From contig NZ_CP009122.1 of NCBI RefSeq assembly GCF_000803645.1, positions 596,501-660,500 on the forward strand: 64,000 bases of DNA, read 5' to 3'. The translations under genes and the position numbers were made by a program. The notes under the pieces are model-generated. The model had not been told where the DNA came from. It did no database searches and saw only the letters and a list, made by a program, of their open reading frames with translations. The DNA comes from Sphingopyxis fribergensis (GTDB lineage: Bacteria > Pseudomonadota > Alphaproteobacteria > Sphingomonadales > Sphingomonadaceae). Below, one piece after another: positions 24,779-33,966 of the stretch (positions within the stretch are counted from its first letter, which is position 1; every line of letters starts with the position of its first letter).

Positions 24779-25491
24779 ATGACACAGACTATCGAAACGA
24801 AGATCGCCGCGCTGGATTGGGATACCGTTGCGGCATCGCTCGACCGCGAGGGATGGGGGTGCTGCGGGGGTTGCTGGACGGCGCGGCGTGCGACGATGTT
24901 GCGGCGCTTTATGGCGAGGAGGCGGGGTTTCGTAGCCATGTCCATATGGCGCGGCACGGGTTCGGGCGCGGCGAGTATCGCTATTTCGCTTATCCGCTGC
25001 CGCCGCTGGTCGCGGATTTGCGTGGCATATTATATCCGCGCCTCACGTCGATCGCGAACCGCTGGCACGAGCGGATGGGGATGGCGGTGCGTTTTCCGGC
25101 CGAGCATGCGGAATTTCTGGCGCGATGCCATGATGCGGGGCAGCGGCGGCCGACGCCGTTGCTGCTGCAATATGGTGCCGGTGATTATAATTGCCTGCAC
25201 CAGGATCTGTACGGCGAGCATGTCTTCCCGTTGCAGGCAGCCGTGCTGCTATCGGCGCCGGGCGAGGATTTTGCTGGCGGTGAGTTTGTGCTGACCGAGC
25301 AGCGGCCACGCATGCAGTCGCGCGCGGCGGTGGTGCCGCTGGCGAAGGGCGATGCGGTGGTGTTTGCAGTGAATGCGCGGCCGGTGCGTGGGTCGCTGGG
25401 CGACTATCGCGTCACGATGCGCCACGGGGTGAGCGAAATCCGGTCGGGGCGGAGGCACACGCTGGGCGTCATTTTCCACGACGCCGCCTGA
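24779..25491 (+). pseudogene. 2OG-Fe(II) oxygenase gene with apparent frameshift
   Basis: The ATG at 24779 opens a frame encoding MTQTIETKIAALDWDTVAAS and LDREGW, which is lost at the G run at 24854-24859. The other frame, open from 24817, continues with VLRGLLDGAACDDVAALYG and ends at 25491. Joining them needs one extra base, and the full length (713) is one short of a multiple of three. The downstream part has the double-stranded beta-helix iron ligands: NCLHQDLYGEH (HxD) and RRHTLGVIFHDAA (distal His), plus the RHGVSEIRSG strand. It resembles the DUF2086/PF09859 oxygenases. Either a real inactivation or a sequencing slip in a G run; a shortened 224-residue product from the 24817 ATG would keep all metal ligands. 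Confidence 0.75.
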
Positions 25492-25497
25492 GCGCGG

Positions 25498-25944
25498 TCA
25501 GTCGTCCAGCGAGCGCATCAGATTGTCGCGTAGCTTGGCGACCGATTTCTGGACGTCGAAAAAGCTGTCGCCGAGGCCGGTCGCATCGAACAATTCGTTG
25601 CCGATCTCTTGGTTCCGCAACTCGCTGCCCTTGGGGGTAAGCCGGAGGCGCACCTGGCGCTCGTCGGCGGGGTCGCGGCGGCGTTCGATGAAGCCGGATT
25701 GTTCGAGTTTCTTGAGGATCGGGGTGAGCGTGTTCGATTCGAGGAACATTTTGTCGCCGAGTTCGCCGACGGTCTGATCGTCCTTTTCCCAAAGCGCGAC
25801 GAGCACGATATATTGGGTGTAGGTGAGGCCCAGCTTTTCAAGGATCGGCCGATAAGCGCGGCCGAAGGCGAGGTTCGCCGAATAGACCGCGAAGCAGAGG
25901 AATTCGCCGAGTTTGGGCCGGTCAGAGACGGGCGAGTTCGTCAT
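25498..25944 (-). CDS. ohrR: MarR-family organic-peroxide sensing repressor OhrR
   Basis: 148 residues. The reactive cysteine of OhrR proteins is present (GEFLCFAVYSANLAF, Cys17). The winged helix follows: LGLTYTQYIVLVALWE, VGELGDKMFLESNTLTPILK (recognition helix), and the wing RRRDPADERQVRLRLT. Oxidation of the Cys by organic hydroperoxides releases the protein from DNA. It lies just downstream of ohr on the same strand, with an operator-like motif in front of each gene. AAGGAA precedes the ATG. Confidence 0.93.
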   Translation of the reverse strand: MTNSPVSDRPKLGEFLCFAVYSANLAFGRAYRPILEKLGLTYTQYIVLVALWEKDDQTVGELGDKMFLESNTLTPILKKLEQSGFIERRRDPADERQVRLRLTPKGSELRNQEIGNELFDATGLGDSFFDVQKSVAKLRDNLMRSLDD

Positions 25945-25970
25945 TGGGGTTCCTTGATGGATATCCGAAA

Positions 25971-25992
25971 TTCAAGCGCATACGATGAAATC
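25971..25992 (-). promoter_or_regulatory. Putative OhrR operator upstream of ohrR
   Basis: On the minus strand, GATTTCATCGTATGCGCTTG followed by AA shares GATTnnATCGnATnCGnT with two motifs upstream of ohr. It lies 27 to 48 bases before the ohrR start, suggesting autoregulation. Confidence 0.6.
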
Positions 25993-26057
25993 GGAATCCG
26001 CGAGTGTCAACCGGGCGGTGCCTGTTAGGAGGGGAGGCGGCGCCGCCCGGAGAGACA

Positions 26058-26453
26058 TCAGACGAGGTTGAGTTCGATGTCGATATTGCCTGCGACTGCC
26101 TTCGAATAGGGGCAGATGCTGTGGGCCACGTCGACCAGCTCTCGCGCGACGTCGCGCTCGATGCCGGGGACCTCAATGTCGAGACGGGCGCGGAGGACAA
26201 AACCGCCATCGCGGTTCAGGACTTCGATCCCGGTGTGGGCTTCGGGCGAGGCAGGCAGTTTGATCTTGCGCTGTCCGGCGGCGAGTTCGAGCGCGCCGAT
26301 GAAGCAAGCCGACCAAGCGGCGGCGAAGAGATTTTCGGCGGCCGGGTGCGGCTGGGGCAGCGCGAGATCAAGAACGTCGTTCGTGCTGCGGGCGTAACCG
26401 TTGGGGCCGCCTTTGACGTGGGTGGTGCCGGTGAAGATGATTTTGTCAGCCAT
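26058..26453 (-). CDS. ohr: Organic hydroperoxide resistance protein Ohr
   Basis: 131 residues. Thiol peroxidase that reduces organic hydroperoxides with lipoyl-type reductants. Both catalytic cysteines are in conserved context: AAWSACFIGAL (Cys50) and AHSICPYSKAV (Cys114). The conserved glycine-rich NGYARSTNDVLDLALP region is also present. It is followed by ohrR on the same strand, about 110 bases downstream. AAAGGA precedes the ATG. Confidence 0.95.
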   Translation of the reverse strand: MADKIIFTGTTHVKGGPNGYARSTNDVLDLALPQPHPAAENLFAAAWSACFIGALELAAGQRKIKLPASPEAHTGIEVLNRDGGFVLRARLDIEVPGIERDVARELVDVAHSICPYSKAVAGNIDIELNLV

Positions 26454-26473
26454 TTTGGGTCCTTTCGGGGTCT

Positions 26474-26566
26474 ATTTAAATCGCATCCGCTTAGATCGGA
26501 CGCGAGTTAATTAAGCGAGTCGCGGAGCGTAGTCAAGCGTAGTCGATTAAATCGGATACGATATAA
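26474..26566 (-). promoter_or_regulatory. Putative ohr promoter region with two OhrR-like boxes
   Basis: Two AT-rich motifs lie in otherwise GC-rich DNA: ATTTAAATCGCATCCGCTTA (26474-26493) and GATTAAATCGGATACGATAT (26545-26564). They share TTAAATCGnATnCG, and the second has the dyad ATCGnnnnCGAT. A third relative lies before ohrR in the opposite orientation. Two boxes before ohr and one before ohrR fit the known OhrR circuit; exact promoter hexamers could not be fixed. Confidence 0.6.
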
Positions 26567-26675
26567 TTACAGGATATTGGAATCAGGTTGATATTATTTT
26601 GCGATTGCCGGCGATTTGGTACTTGGCAGCCGCCCGACGGCAGTTTTCGACCGGGAGCGGACCTCTCAATCATCG

Positions 26676-26748
26676 TCACCCCGGACTTGATCCGGGGTCC
26701 ATGACTTCGGCGCCGACGTGGATCCCGGATCAAGTCCGGGATGACGAA
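26676..26748. repeat. Intergenic palindromic repeat, family A
   Basis: Arms CACCCCGGACTTGATCCGGG and GATCCCGGATCAAGTCCGGG with TCCATGACTTCGGCGCCG between them. It is followed by CTTCCCACCCCAAAGC, a further short repeat also seen inverted near 22521 and 36861. Together with the ohr promoter it accounts for the gap 26454-26802. Confidence 0.85.
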
Positions 26749-26802
26749 GTGGGGTGAGCGAACGTCAGCTTCCCACCCCAAAGCGGACGCAAGACGAGCG
26801 GC

Positions 26803-28959
26803 CTATTTGGCCGCCGCATCCCCCGCCGGCCGCGTCCAGCCCTGCTTATACTTTTCGAACCAGGCGAGGATCGCCGAGGCCTTGGCGGCGGACTGCGACG
26901 GGCGCGCCGCGATGCTGCCATGGCTGGCGCCCGGCACCTTGATCAGCGCGCTGGGCACGCCGCGTAGGCGGAGCGCGGTGTAATATTGTTCAGACTCGCT
27001 GACCGGCGTGCGGTAATCTTCGGCGCCGACGATGACGAGCGTCGGGGTTTCGACATTGCCGACGAGCGACAGCGGCGAGCGCGCCCAGAATAGTTCGGGC
27101 TTTTCCCATGGCTCGGCGCCGAGCCAATAGGGGCCGAAAAAGCCGGGGCCGTCGGCGGTAAGCGCCTGCGTCGTCCAGTTGATCACAGGCTTTTGCGTGA
27201 CCGCCGCCTTGAAGCGGTTCGTCTTGCCGACGATCCAGCTGGTGAGCACGCCGCCGCCCGAGCCGCCGGTAACGAACAGCGCGTTGGGGTCGGCGACGCC
27301 AAGCTCGACCGCGCGATCGACGATGCTGATAAGGTCGAAATAATCATTGCCCGGATAGGCCTTGTCGATCTCGTTCGCAAAGGCCGCGCCATAGCTGGTC
27401 GAGCCGCGCGGGTTGGCCGAAAGGACGGCATAGCCGCTCGCGGCGTAGAGCTGGTTATCAGTCGAAAAGTGGCCGCCATAAGCCGCGAAGGGCCCGCCAT
27501 GGATTTCGAGGATCAGCGGCACGCGCTGGCCGTCGCGGTAGCCGGGCGGGAGGGTCAGCCAGCCTTCGATCGTCTTGCCATCGTGGCTGGAGGCCACTGT
27601 GATCTTGCGGACCTCACCGAGCGATTTCACTTCGCGCAAGGAGCGGTTGAGGTCGGTCAACATCCGGGCGCTGCCCCCGCGCGCGATCTGCAACTCGGCC
27701 GGGCGGGTCGCGGTGCCGCCGGTGAAGGCGATCGCCCCGCCGTCCGACACGGTGAAGCTGCCGCCCGTATAGGGCCGGTCGAGCCCGCCGCCCGACAGGC
27801 CCGTCGCGGCGGTGCGCACTGCGCCGTCGAGGCTGATGCGCGCCACCTTTGTTTCGCCATGGTCGTCATATTGCGCGTAGACGCTGCGCCCGTCGGCCGC
27901 CCACTGGATCGCGTCGACACCATAGTCCCAGTCTCCCGTCAGGCTACGCTTGCCCGATCCGTCGCGGTTCATGACGTAAAGCTGGGTATTCTCATAGGCG
28001 CGCAATTGGTCGTCGAAGCCGAGGTAGGCGATCTTGGCGCCGTCCGGCGAGACAAGCGGATTGGCGTCCGGGCCGTTGCGGTCGGTGAGCGCGGTGACCG
28101 CGCCGCTCGTTACGTCGAGCGCGTGGATTTCGCTCTCGACTGGGTCGGTTTCCCAATCGGGTTTGCGGTTTGCGCTGAAATAGAGGGTGCGGCCATCGCG
28201 CGACCAGCTGAGTGGACCACCGTCGTGGTAAGGGCCGAAGGTCAGCTGGCGCGGCGAGCCGCCGGTCGCGGGGACGAGGAAAATCTTTTCGAAGCCGGCC
28301 TCGAGATAGCCTTCGCCATCGGCGCGATAGGCGAGGAGGTCGTGAACCTCGAGCGGCTCGGCCCATTTTGCGCCCTCGGGCTTGTTCTTCGGCGCCGATC
28401 CGAAGCTGGGGCCATCGTCCTTGACGAGCATCGTGTAGGCGATCGAGCGGCCGTCGGGCGACCAGGCGAGGCTCGACGGGCTGGTGGGAAGGCCGGTAAG
28501 GCGGACAGCCTCGCCGCCGTTCATCCAGCGCACCCAGAGCTGCGCGCTGCCGCCCTCGGTCGAGGCGAAGGCGAGGCGCTTGCCGTCGGGTGACCAGCGC
28601 GGCGAAAAGGCACCGCCGTTGCGGCCCGCGACCGGGGTTTCCTCGCCCGTCGCGGTGTCGATCAGCCAGATCGAGCTGACCGCACGGTCGGACATGATAT
28701 CGTTCGACCGGCGGACATAGGCGATGTGGCGGCCGTCAGGACTGATCTGCGGATCGGAAGCGATCGACAGGTCGAAGAGGTCGGCGCCGGTGAGACGGCG
28801 ATCGGGGCCGAGCCTGGCGCTGCCGGCGGCGGAGGCGGACATGGCGGCGGGGCGCGCCGTTTCGGCGGCAGGCGCGGACGGCGCCGGTTCTTGCTGGGCG
28901 AAGCTCGTTTGCGCGGTGAGTGCGAGAAGGCTCGCGCCGAGAAATGCGAGTTTGTGCAT
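26803..28959 (-). CDS. Secreted S9-family (prolyl oligopeptidase-like) serine peptidase
   Basis: 718 residues with a signal peptide (LAFLGASLLALTAQTSFAQQ). Residues about 60-440 form a WD40/beta-propeller-like part with TolB-type repeats (SPDGRHIAYVR, SPDGKRLAFAS, SPDGRSIAYTM, SPDGAKIAYLG). The C-terminal alpha/beta hydrolase domain has the nucleophile GGSGGG (Ser near residue 566), Asp in VGAEDYRTP and His in PGASHGSIA. Such enzymes are dipeptidyl- or acylaminoacyl-peptidases; the periplasm or cell surface is the likely site. A stop-to-start gap of 229 bases separates it from the divergent iminopeptidase gene. Confidence 0.93.
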   Translation of the reverse strand: MHKLAFLGASLLALTAQTSFAQQEPAPSAPAAETARPAAMSASAAGSARLGPDRRLTGADLFDLSIASDPQISPDGRHIAYVRRSNDIMSDRAVSSIWLIDTATGEETPVAGRNGGAFSPRWSPDGKRLAFASTEGGSAQLWVRWMNGGEAVRLTGLPTSPSSLAWSPDGRSIAYTMLVKDDGPSFGSAPKNKPEGAKWAEPLEVHDLLAYRADGEGYLEAGFEKIFLVPATGGSPRQLTFGPYHDGGPLSWSRDGRTLYFSANRKPDWETDPVESEIHALDVTSGAVTALTDRNGPDANPLVSPDGAKIAYLGFDDQLRAYENTQLYVMNRDGSGKRSLTGDWDYGVDAIQWAADGRSVYAQYDDHGETKVARISLDGAVRTAATGLSGGGLDRPYTGGSFTVSDGGAIAFTGGTATRPAELQIARGGSARMLTDLNRSLREVKSLGEVRKITVASSHDGKTIEGWLTLPPGYRDGQRVPLILEIHGGPFAAYGGHFSTDNQLYAASGYAVLSANPRGSTSYGAAFANEIDKAYPGNDYFDLISIVDRAVELGVADPNALFVTGGSGGGVLTSWIVGKTNRFKAAVTQKPVINWTTQALTADGPGFFGPYWLGAEPWEKPELFWARSPLSLVGNVETPTLVIVGAEDYRTPVSESEQYYTALRLRGVPSALIKVPGASHGSIAARPSQSAAKASAILAWFEKYKQGWTRPAGDAAAK

Positions 28960-29188
28960 GAAAAGCAGCCCCTTGTTGGATTGTCCCGGTCTGCTCCGTA
29001 CCCACTATCGGCCAGCCGCGCGCAAGGGGTCGCAAACTATCGCGCCTTCTTCAACCCAAAATGCGGGAGCTACGCCGGTCTGTTCGTCCTGCTTCGCTCG
29101 CGCGAGTGGTGGACATGTCGGCACAGAAGGCTAGGGTTCCGGCGCCGCGGACCGGCGGGCGGCGGAATCATGTGGTGAGGCTGAGAAT

Positions 29189-30283
29189 ATGGATTTTTCG
29201 CGGTTGCAGGCGTCGAGCAAGATTGGCGAGGATTGGGTCTATCCGCAGCCGCCGTGTCTGAATTTCGGATGGCTCGAGGTCGACCGCGATCCGGCGCACC
29301 GCATTTACTGGGAGGAATATGGCAATCCGGCGGGCGAGCCGGTGATGTTCCTGCACGGCGGCCCCGGCGGCGCCTGCGCGCCGGTCATGGCGCGTTTCTT
29401 CGATCCAAAGCGGTATCGCGTTATCCTGTTCGACCAGCGCGGGTGCGGCAAAAGCGAGCCGACTGTCGCCTCGGCGGGCCCGGTGGTGGCGCTCGCCAAG
29501 AACACCACTGCCGACCTGATCGGCGATATCGAGAAATTGCGCGACAAGCTGGAGATCGGCGGGCCGATGCATGTGTTCGGCGGCAGTTGGGGCAGCACGC
29601 TGGCGATGGCCTATGCGATCCAGCATCCGGCGCATACCGCAAGCCTGATCCTGCGCGGCATATTTTTGGGGGCGCCCGAGGATCTGCTTTACCTGTATCA
29701 GGGCAATGCCGCGACGTGGGAGCAGGATCCGTACGGTCTGACCGAGCCCGGCGCCTATATGAAATATCCCGCCGAGTGGGCGGAGCTGCTATCGGTGCTG
29801 ACCCCCGAGGAGCGCAAGGACGTGATGAAGTCGTACAAGGCGATCTTCGACATGGTGCCCACGACCGAGGCCGAGAAGGAACGCCAGTTGAAGGCGGCGC
29901 TGACCTGGTCATTATGGGAGGGGGTGATCTCGAACATGATTCCCGAGACGGCGGACACGGGCAAGTTCGGCGAGGCCGATTTCGCGCTGAGTTTTGCGCA
30001 GATCGAGGCTCATTATTTTGCGAACGAGCTGTTCATTCCGGCGGGGCATTTCTTCGACCATATCGACGTGCTCGCATCGATCCCGGTGCATATCGTCCAC
30101 GGCCGCTTCGACGAGGTGTGCCCGCTGACGCAGGCGTCGCGGCTGGCCCAGGCGCTGCGCGACGCAGCCAGCGAGCCCGCGACCTATATCGTCACCAATG
30201 CCGGGCATAGTGCGATGGAGCGCGAGAATGCCCTCGCGCTCACTGCGATCATGGATGGACTACCGCGCCTCGGCGAATCCTGA
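29189..30283 (+). CDS. pip: Proline iminopeptidase
   Basis: 364 residues. Releases N-terminal proline from peptides in the cytoplasm. Alpha/beta-hydrolase motifs: FLHGGPGGACAP (oxyanion hole), FDQRGCGKSEP, the nucleophile elbow GGSWGSTLA, then HGRFDEVCPL (Asp) and NAGHSAMERE (His). SLILRGIFLG and the cap domain are also family-typical. No signal peptide. Divergent from the S9 peptidase gene. Confidence 0.93.
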   Translation: MDFSRLQASSKIGEDWVYPQPPCLNFGWLEVDRDPAHRIYWEEYGNPAGEPVMFLHGGPGGACAPVMARFFDPKRYRVILFDQRGCGKSEPTVASAGPVVALAKNTTADLIGDIEKLRDKLEIGGPMHVFGGSWGSTLAMAYAIQHPAHTASLILRGIFLGAPEDLLYLYQGNAATWEQDPYGLTEPGAYMKYPAEWAELLSVLTPEERKDVMKSYKAIFDMVPTTEAEKERQLKAALTWSLWEGVISNMIPETADTGKFGEADFALSFAQIEAHYFANELFIPAGHFFDHIDVLASIPVHIVHGRFDEVCPLTQASRLAQALRDAASEPATYIVTNAGHSAMERENALALTAIMDGLPRLGES

Positions 30284-30337
30284 AGCTCCCTCTCTCTCCT
30301 TCGCCGGGATGAGGATCCAAATGGGCATGGCGTTTCA

Positions 30338-33175
30338 CTAGGGTGTCGCACCTAGCGTCGGCGACTCCAGATCAAGCTCGCTCGCCGGTATGACGACGAG
30401 ATCGGGGCGCAGCGCGCGCAATGTGTCGATGAACTTCGCCGAATCGCCGACGACGATCAGCGACGCATTTTCGGGCGTGATATTTTTCGCCGCGACCGCA
30501 TTCGCCGCCTCCGGTGTCACCGCAGCGAGCCGCGCGGCGTAATCGAGCGCATCGGCGGGCTGGAGCCCCTGCAGGATCAGCCCCGCGACGATCGCGCCAT
30601 AGCCGCCGCCGGTCTCCTGCTGACGGCCATAGGCGCCCTCGAGGAAGGCGCGGCGTTTGGCGAGCGCGTCGGGGGTGATCGGCTCGGCACCGAGTCGCTC
30701 GAATTCGTTCAGGAATATTTCGGCGACTTCGGTCGCGCTTTCGTTCTTGGTCTGCGCGCTCGCGCTGAGCAGCGCGGTGTCGGCGCGCGCGGGCATGCTG
30801 CTGTACGCGCCATAGCTCAGCGCACGCTTGCTGCGCACCTCGCTAAAGAGGCGGCCGTTCGAGCCGACGCCGAGCACTGAATTGGCGAGGAGGAGCGAGG
30901 GATAGTCGGGGCTCGAGCGGCTGACCCCGCGCACCGCGGCGAGCACCGCGGCCTGCCCCGCGCCGGGCAGGTCGACGACGATCGTGCGCGGCGGCAGCGC
31001 GGCGCCGGCGCGCGATTTGGGCAGCGTCGGCGCGGGGCCTTCGGCTTTCCAGTCGCCGAACAGGCGTTTCGCGAGCGCACCGGATGATGTGGGGTCGATC
31101 CCGCCGGTCACGACGATCGAGATGTTCGCGGGGTGCCACCAGGCGCGGCGATGGGCGATAAGGTCGTCACGGCTGATCGCGGCGAGGCTTTTCACCGTGC
31201 CGCCGCTCTGCCCGCCATAGGGTGCGGCGCCATAGAGCAACGGCTGCGCGACCATCGCGGCGATCGCGCCGGGGTTGTTCAGCGCGACGCGGAGGCCGTC
31301 GGTCATGCGCTTGCGTTCGAGGTCGAACTCGGCCTGCGGATAGCTCGCGTTCCGGATCACGTCGGCGAGGATGGTGCCGACCGCGTCGAGGTTCGCCGCG
31401 GGCGCGGTGACCGAGAAGATGCTGCCGTCGGGGCTGGCGCCCGCATCGATCGACGCGCCGAGGCTTTCGAGCGCCGCCGCGATGTCTTCGGCCGAGCGTG
31501 TCGCGGTGCCCTTGGCGGCGAGGTCGGCGGCCATGGTGGCGACGCCCGCGCGGCCCTTGGGATCGGTCGACGCACCGCCGCCGATCACGACGCTCAAGGT
31601 CGCGAGCGGGACGCTGCCGGTCTTGACCGCGACGACGCGGATGCCGTTGGCGAGGTGGCTTTCGGCGATCTTGGGCGGGGTCACCGCGGGTGCGGCGGTT
31701 GGCGCGGGGGGCGCCTGCCGCGCGGCCTCGGCCGCCAGCGCGTTCGGGGTGCCCGTTGCGGCGGGGACGCTAGGGAAGACGGGCATCGGTTTGGGGTTCG
31801 CCCAGCTCTTCGGGTCGCCATCGCCTGCGGTGTAGCGGAGTTCGACGCGCGCCTTAGGGTCGAGCCAGGTTTTTGCGACGCGCGCGACGTCGGCCTTGGT
31901 CACACGCGCGATCGCGTCGAGGCGTTTGTTCGCGGCGGCGGGGTCGCCGGTGAGGACGAGCGCCTCGCCGAGTTCGAAGGCGCGGCCCGAGAAGGTTTCG
32001 CGTTCTTCGAGTGTCGCCGCGAGCAGCTCGGTTTTCGCTTCGGTGAGTTCGGCGTCGCTGACCTCTGCCGCTGCGATTCCCGCGAGCACCGCGTCCAGCG
32101 CGGCGGCGACCCTCTCGGGATCCTGCCCGTCGCTGAGGATCGCGAAGGGGGTGATGCCGCCGGCTTCCTCGGAATAGTCGAAGCTCGCGATCACTTCGCT
32201 TGCAAGACCGGTGCGGACGAGCGCCTTGTGCATCCGCGAATTTTCGCCGCTGCCGAGAATCGCGTTCATGACCTGGAGCGCCGCAATATCGGCATGGCTC
32301 GCGCCCGGCCCCTTGTAGATTGCGCCGACGACCGGCAACGGCACATTGGGAGCCGTCGCATTGACGCGGCGCGGCGTCATCGGCGGTTCGGCGCCCTTGA
32401 TCGCCAGCGGAATCGCCTTGGCGCGCTTGGGGATCGCGCCGAAATAATTGTCGACGAGCGACTGAAGCCGCGCCTCGTCGAAATTGCCCGCGACGATCAG
32501 CGTCGCGGTGTCGGGGCCGTAAAAGGCCTCGTGGAACGCACGCGCATCGTCGAGCGTCGCGGCGTCGAGGTCGGCGATACTACCGATCACGGGCCGGCGG
32601 TGCGGCAGCACGTCGAAGATGTTCTCGCTGAGCGCGAAACTGAAAAGCCGACCATAGGGCGGCGCGAGCACGCGCTGGCGGAGCTCTTCCTTCACGACGT
32701 TGCGCTCGGTTTCGAACACTTCCTTGTCGACGACGGGGCGCGCCATGCGTTCTGCGTGGGTCCACAGCATCGTTTCGAGATATTGCGCCGGGACCGTCTC
32801 ATAATAGTTGGTGCGGTCGGAACTGGTCGACGCGTTGCGCACCCCGCCGACATCTTCGGTCAGCCGGTTGATCATGTTGTACGGCATGTTCACCGTCTTG
32901 CGGCTCAATATATGTTCGAAAAGATGCGCGAAGCCCGAGCGCTTTTCGGGGTCATGCTTCGAGCCGACGTCGTACCACACCGACACCATGACATTGGGGG
33001 TCGAATTGTCCTGCAGCGAGAGTATGCGCAGGCCGTTTTTCAGGATGCGTTCTTTATAGGCGATCGGCGGGACTTGCGTCACGGTTGCGGCACGATCAGC
33101 GGCGGTGTGGGCGCTTGCGGTCGTCGCGCTGGCGAGCGCGAGCATGGCTGCGCCGAGAAAAGGAAATGCTTTCAT
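30338..33175 (-). CDS. Secreted M16-family metallopeptidase, two-domain
   Basis: 945 residues from the ATG at 33175, with a signal peptide (KAFPFLGAAMLALASATTAS). The N-terminal half has the inverted zinc motif HLFEH within RSGFAHLFEHILSRK and the downstream Glu region in KEVFETERNVVKEELRQR. The C-terminal half (from about residue 500) is a second M16 fold without the zinc motif. A proline/alanine-rich linker (APPAPTAAPAVTPPKIAES) joins the halves. Members degrade small proteins and peptides in a clam-shell chamber. The frame is open to 33406, but the extension is not signal-like. Confidence 0.92.
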   Translation of the reverse strand: MKAFPFLGAAMLALASATTASAHTAADRAATVTQVPPIAYKERILKNGLRILSLQDNSTPNVMVSVWYDVGSKHDPEKRSGFAHLFEHILSRKTVNMPYNMINRLTEDVGGVRNASTSSDRTNYYETVPAQYLETMLWTHAERMARPVVDKEVFETERNVVKEELRQRVLAPPYGRLFSFALSENIFDVLPHRRPVIGSIADLDAATLDDARAFHEAFYGPDTATLIVAGNFDEARLQSLVDNYFGAIPKRAKAIPLAIKGAEPPMTPRRVNATAPNVPLPVVGAIYKGPGASHADIAALQVMNAILGSGENSRMHKALVRTGLASEVIASFDYSEEAGGITPFAILSDGQDPERVAAALDAVLAGIAAAEVSDAELTEAKTELLAATLEERETFSGRAFELGEALVLTGDPAAANKRLDAIARVTKADVARVAKTWLDPKARVELRYTAGDGDPKSWANPKPMPVFPSVPAATGTPNALAAEAARQAPPAPTAAPAVTPPKIAESHLANGIRVVAVKTGSVPLATLSVVIGGGASTDPKGRAGVATMAADLAAKGTATRSAEDIAAALESLGASIDAGASPDGSIFSVTAPAANLDAVGTILADVIRNASYPQAEFDLERKRMTDGLRVALNNPGAIAAMVAQPLLYGAAPYGGQSGGTVKSLAAISRDDLIAHRRAWWHPANISIVVTGGIDPTSSGALAKRLFGDWKAEGPAPTLPKSRAGAALPPRTIVVDLPGAGQAAVLAAVRGVSRSSPDYPSLLLANSVLGVGSNGRLFSEVRSKRALSYGAYSSMPARADTALLSASAQTKNESATEVAEIFLNEFERLGAEPITPDALAKRRAFLEGAYGRQQETGGGYGAIVAGLILQGLQPADALDYAARLAAVTPEAANAVAAKNITPENASLIVVGDSAKFIDTLRALRPDLVVIPASELDLESPTLGATP

Positions 33176-33281
33176 AAAGATGCCCCTTTGAATTTGAGCC
33201 GGATGGACCGGTCGATGGGGGAATTTTGCACGGGTGGGGGCGATGTCAACAGCTGTTCTACGAAGTGCGGATATCCCTGCT

Positions 33282-33677
33282 TCAATGCCAGGGCGACGTG
33301 CGGACCGCCCAATAACCGAGATACAAAAGCATCGCCCACAGCAACAGGATGAACGCCAGGCCGGCGCGGCTCGAAGGGCGTTCGCTCGCGGTTTCGGCGG
33401 CGGCATGGAGCTCGGTCCAAAGCGGATCGGGGATCAGGCGGCGCACGACCCACAGGCCGAGCGGGACGATCAACAAATCGTCGAGCCAGCCGAGGACCGG
33501 AATGAAATCGGGGATCAGGTCGATCGGCGACAGCGCATAGGCGGCGACCGCGATCGCCAGCAGGCGTGCGGGCCAGGGCACGCGCGGATCACGCGCAGCG
33601 AGCCAGGCGGCGTGCGCCTCGATGGCGAGGCGGTGGCCGAGGTCGCCGATATGTTCGGAAAGGGATTTGCCGGTCAT
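33282..33677 (-). CDS. YkvA family (DUF1232) membrane protein
   Basis: 131 residues. The DUF1232 core is clear: LAARDPRVPWPARLLAIAVA, YALSPIDLIPDFIPVLGWLD and DDLLIVPLGLWVVRRLIP, with a last membrane segment FILLLWAMLLYLGYWAV. Function of the family is not known. The MITE described below begins 14 bases upstream of its start codon, so the native promoter may be displaced. Confidence 0.9.
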   Translation of the reverse strand: MTGKSLSEHIGDLGHRLAIEAHAAWLAARDPRVPWPARLLAIAVAAYALSPIDLIPDFIPVLGWLDDLLIVPLGLWVVRRLIPDPLWTELHAAAETASERPSSRAGLAFILLLWAMLLYLGYWAVRTSPWH

Positions 33678-33691
33678 CGCGATCTACACTA

Positions 33692-33954
33692 GGGTCAGAA
33701 CCCATGAATTGCACGCTCGAGGTTTGAAGCGATTTTGCTTGGGTTAGGAGGCAAGGCGCAGGAATATGTCGATATTTCAAGACTTGCCGACGACGCCCCG
33801 GGTAAAATCGGTCAAATCCCGAAGGGACGCCGAAATGGCTTCGATCTTGGGTCTGTGCGACCTTGCCGGTAGCGATGCTACCGGCGGCGGTCACCCAAAC
33901 CCAATATCTTCGCCATTTCGACGCCTCGAGCGTGCAATTCATGGGTTCTGACCC
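33692..33954. mobile_element. MITE with 31-bp perfect terminal inverted repeats and TA target duplication
   Basis: GGGTCAGAACCCATGAATTG followed by CACGCTCGAGG (33692-33722) is exactly inverted at 33924-33954. Each end abuts a TA (33690-33691 and 33955-33956), the target duplication of IS630/Tc1-mariner transposases. The 263-bp element has no transposase frame. It contains an internal hairpin GCCGGTAGCGATGCTACCGG. It lies in the divergent promoter region of ykvA-like and epimerase genes. Confidence 0.85.
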
Positions 33955-33966
33955 TACCCTTCCTGC

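Noticed and set aside
33282..33954. Hairpin-rich region considered as CRISPR or attachment site
   Set aside because: Only two copies of the 31-bp sequence exist, in inverted orientation with TA flanks, which fits a MITE and not direct-repeat arrays or att sites.
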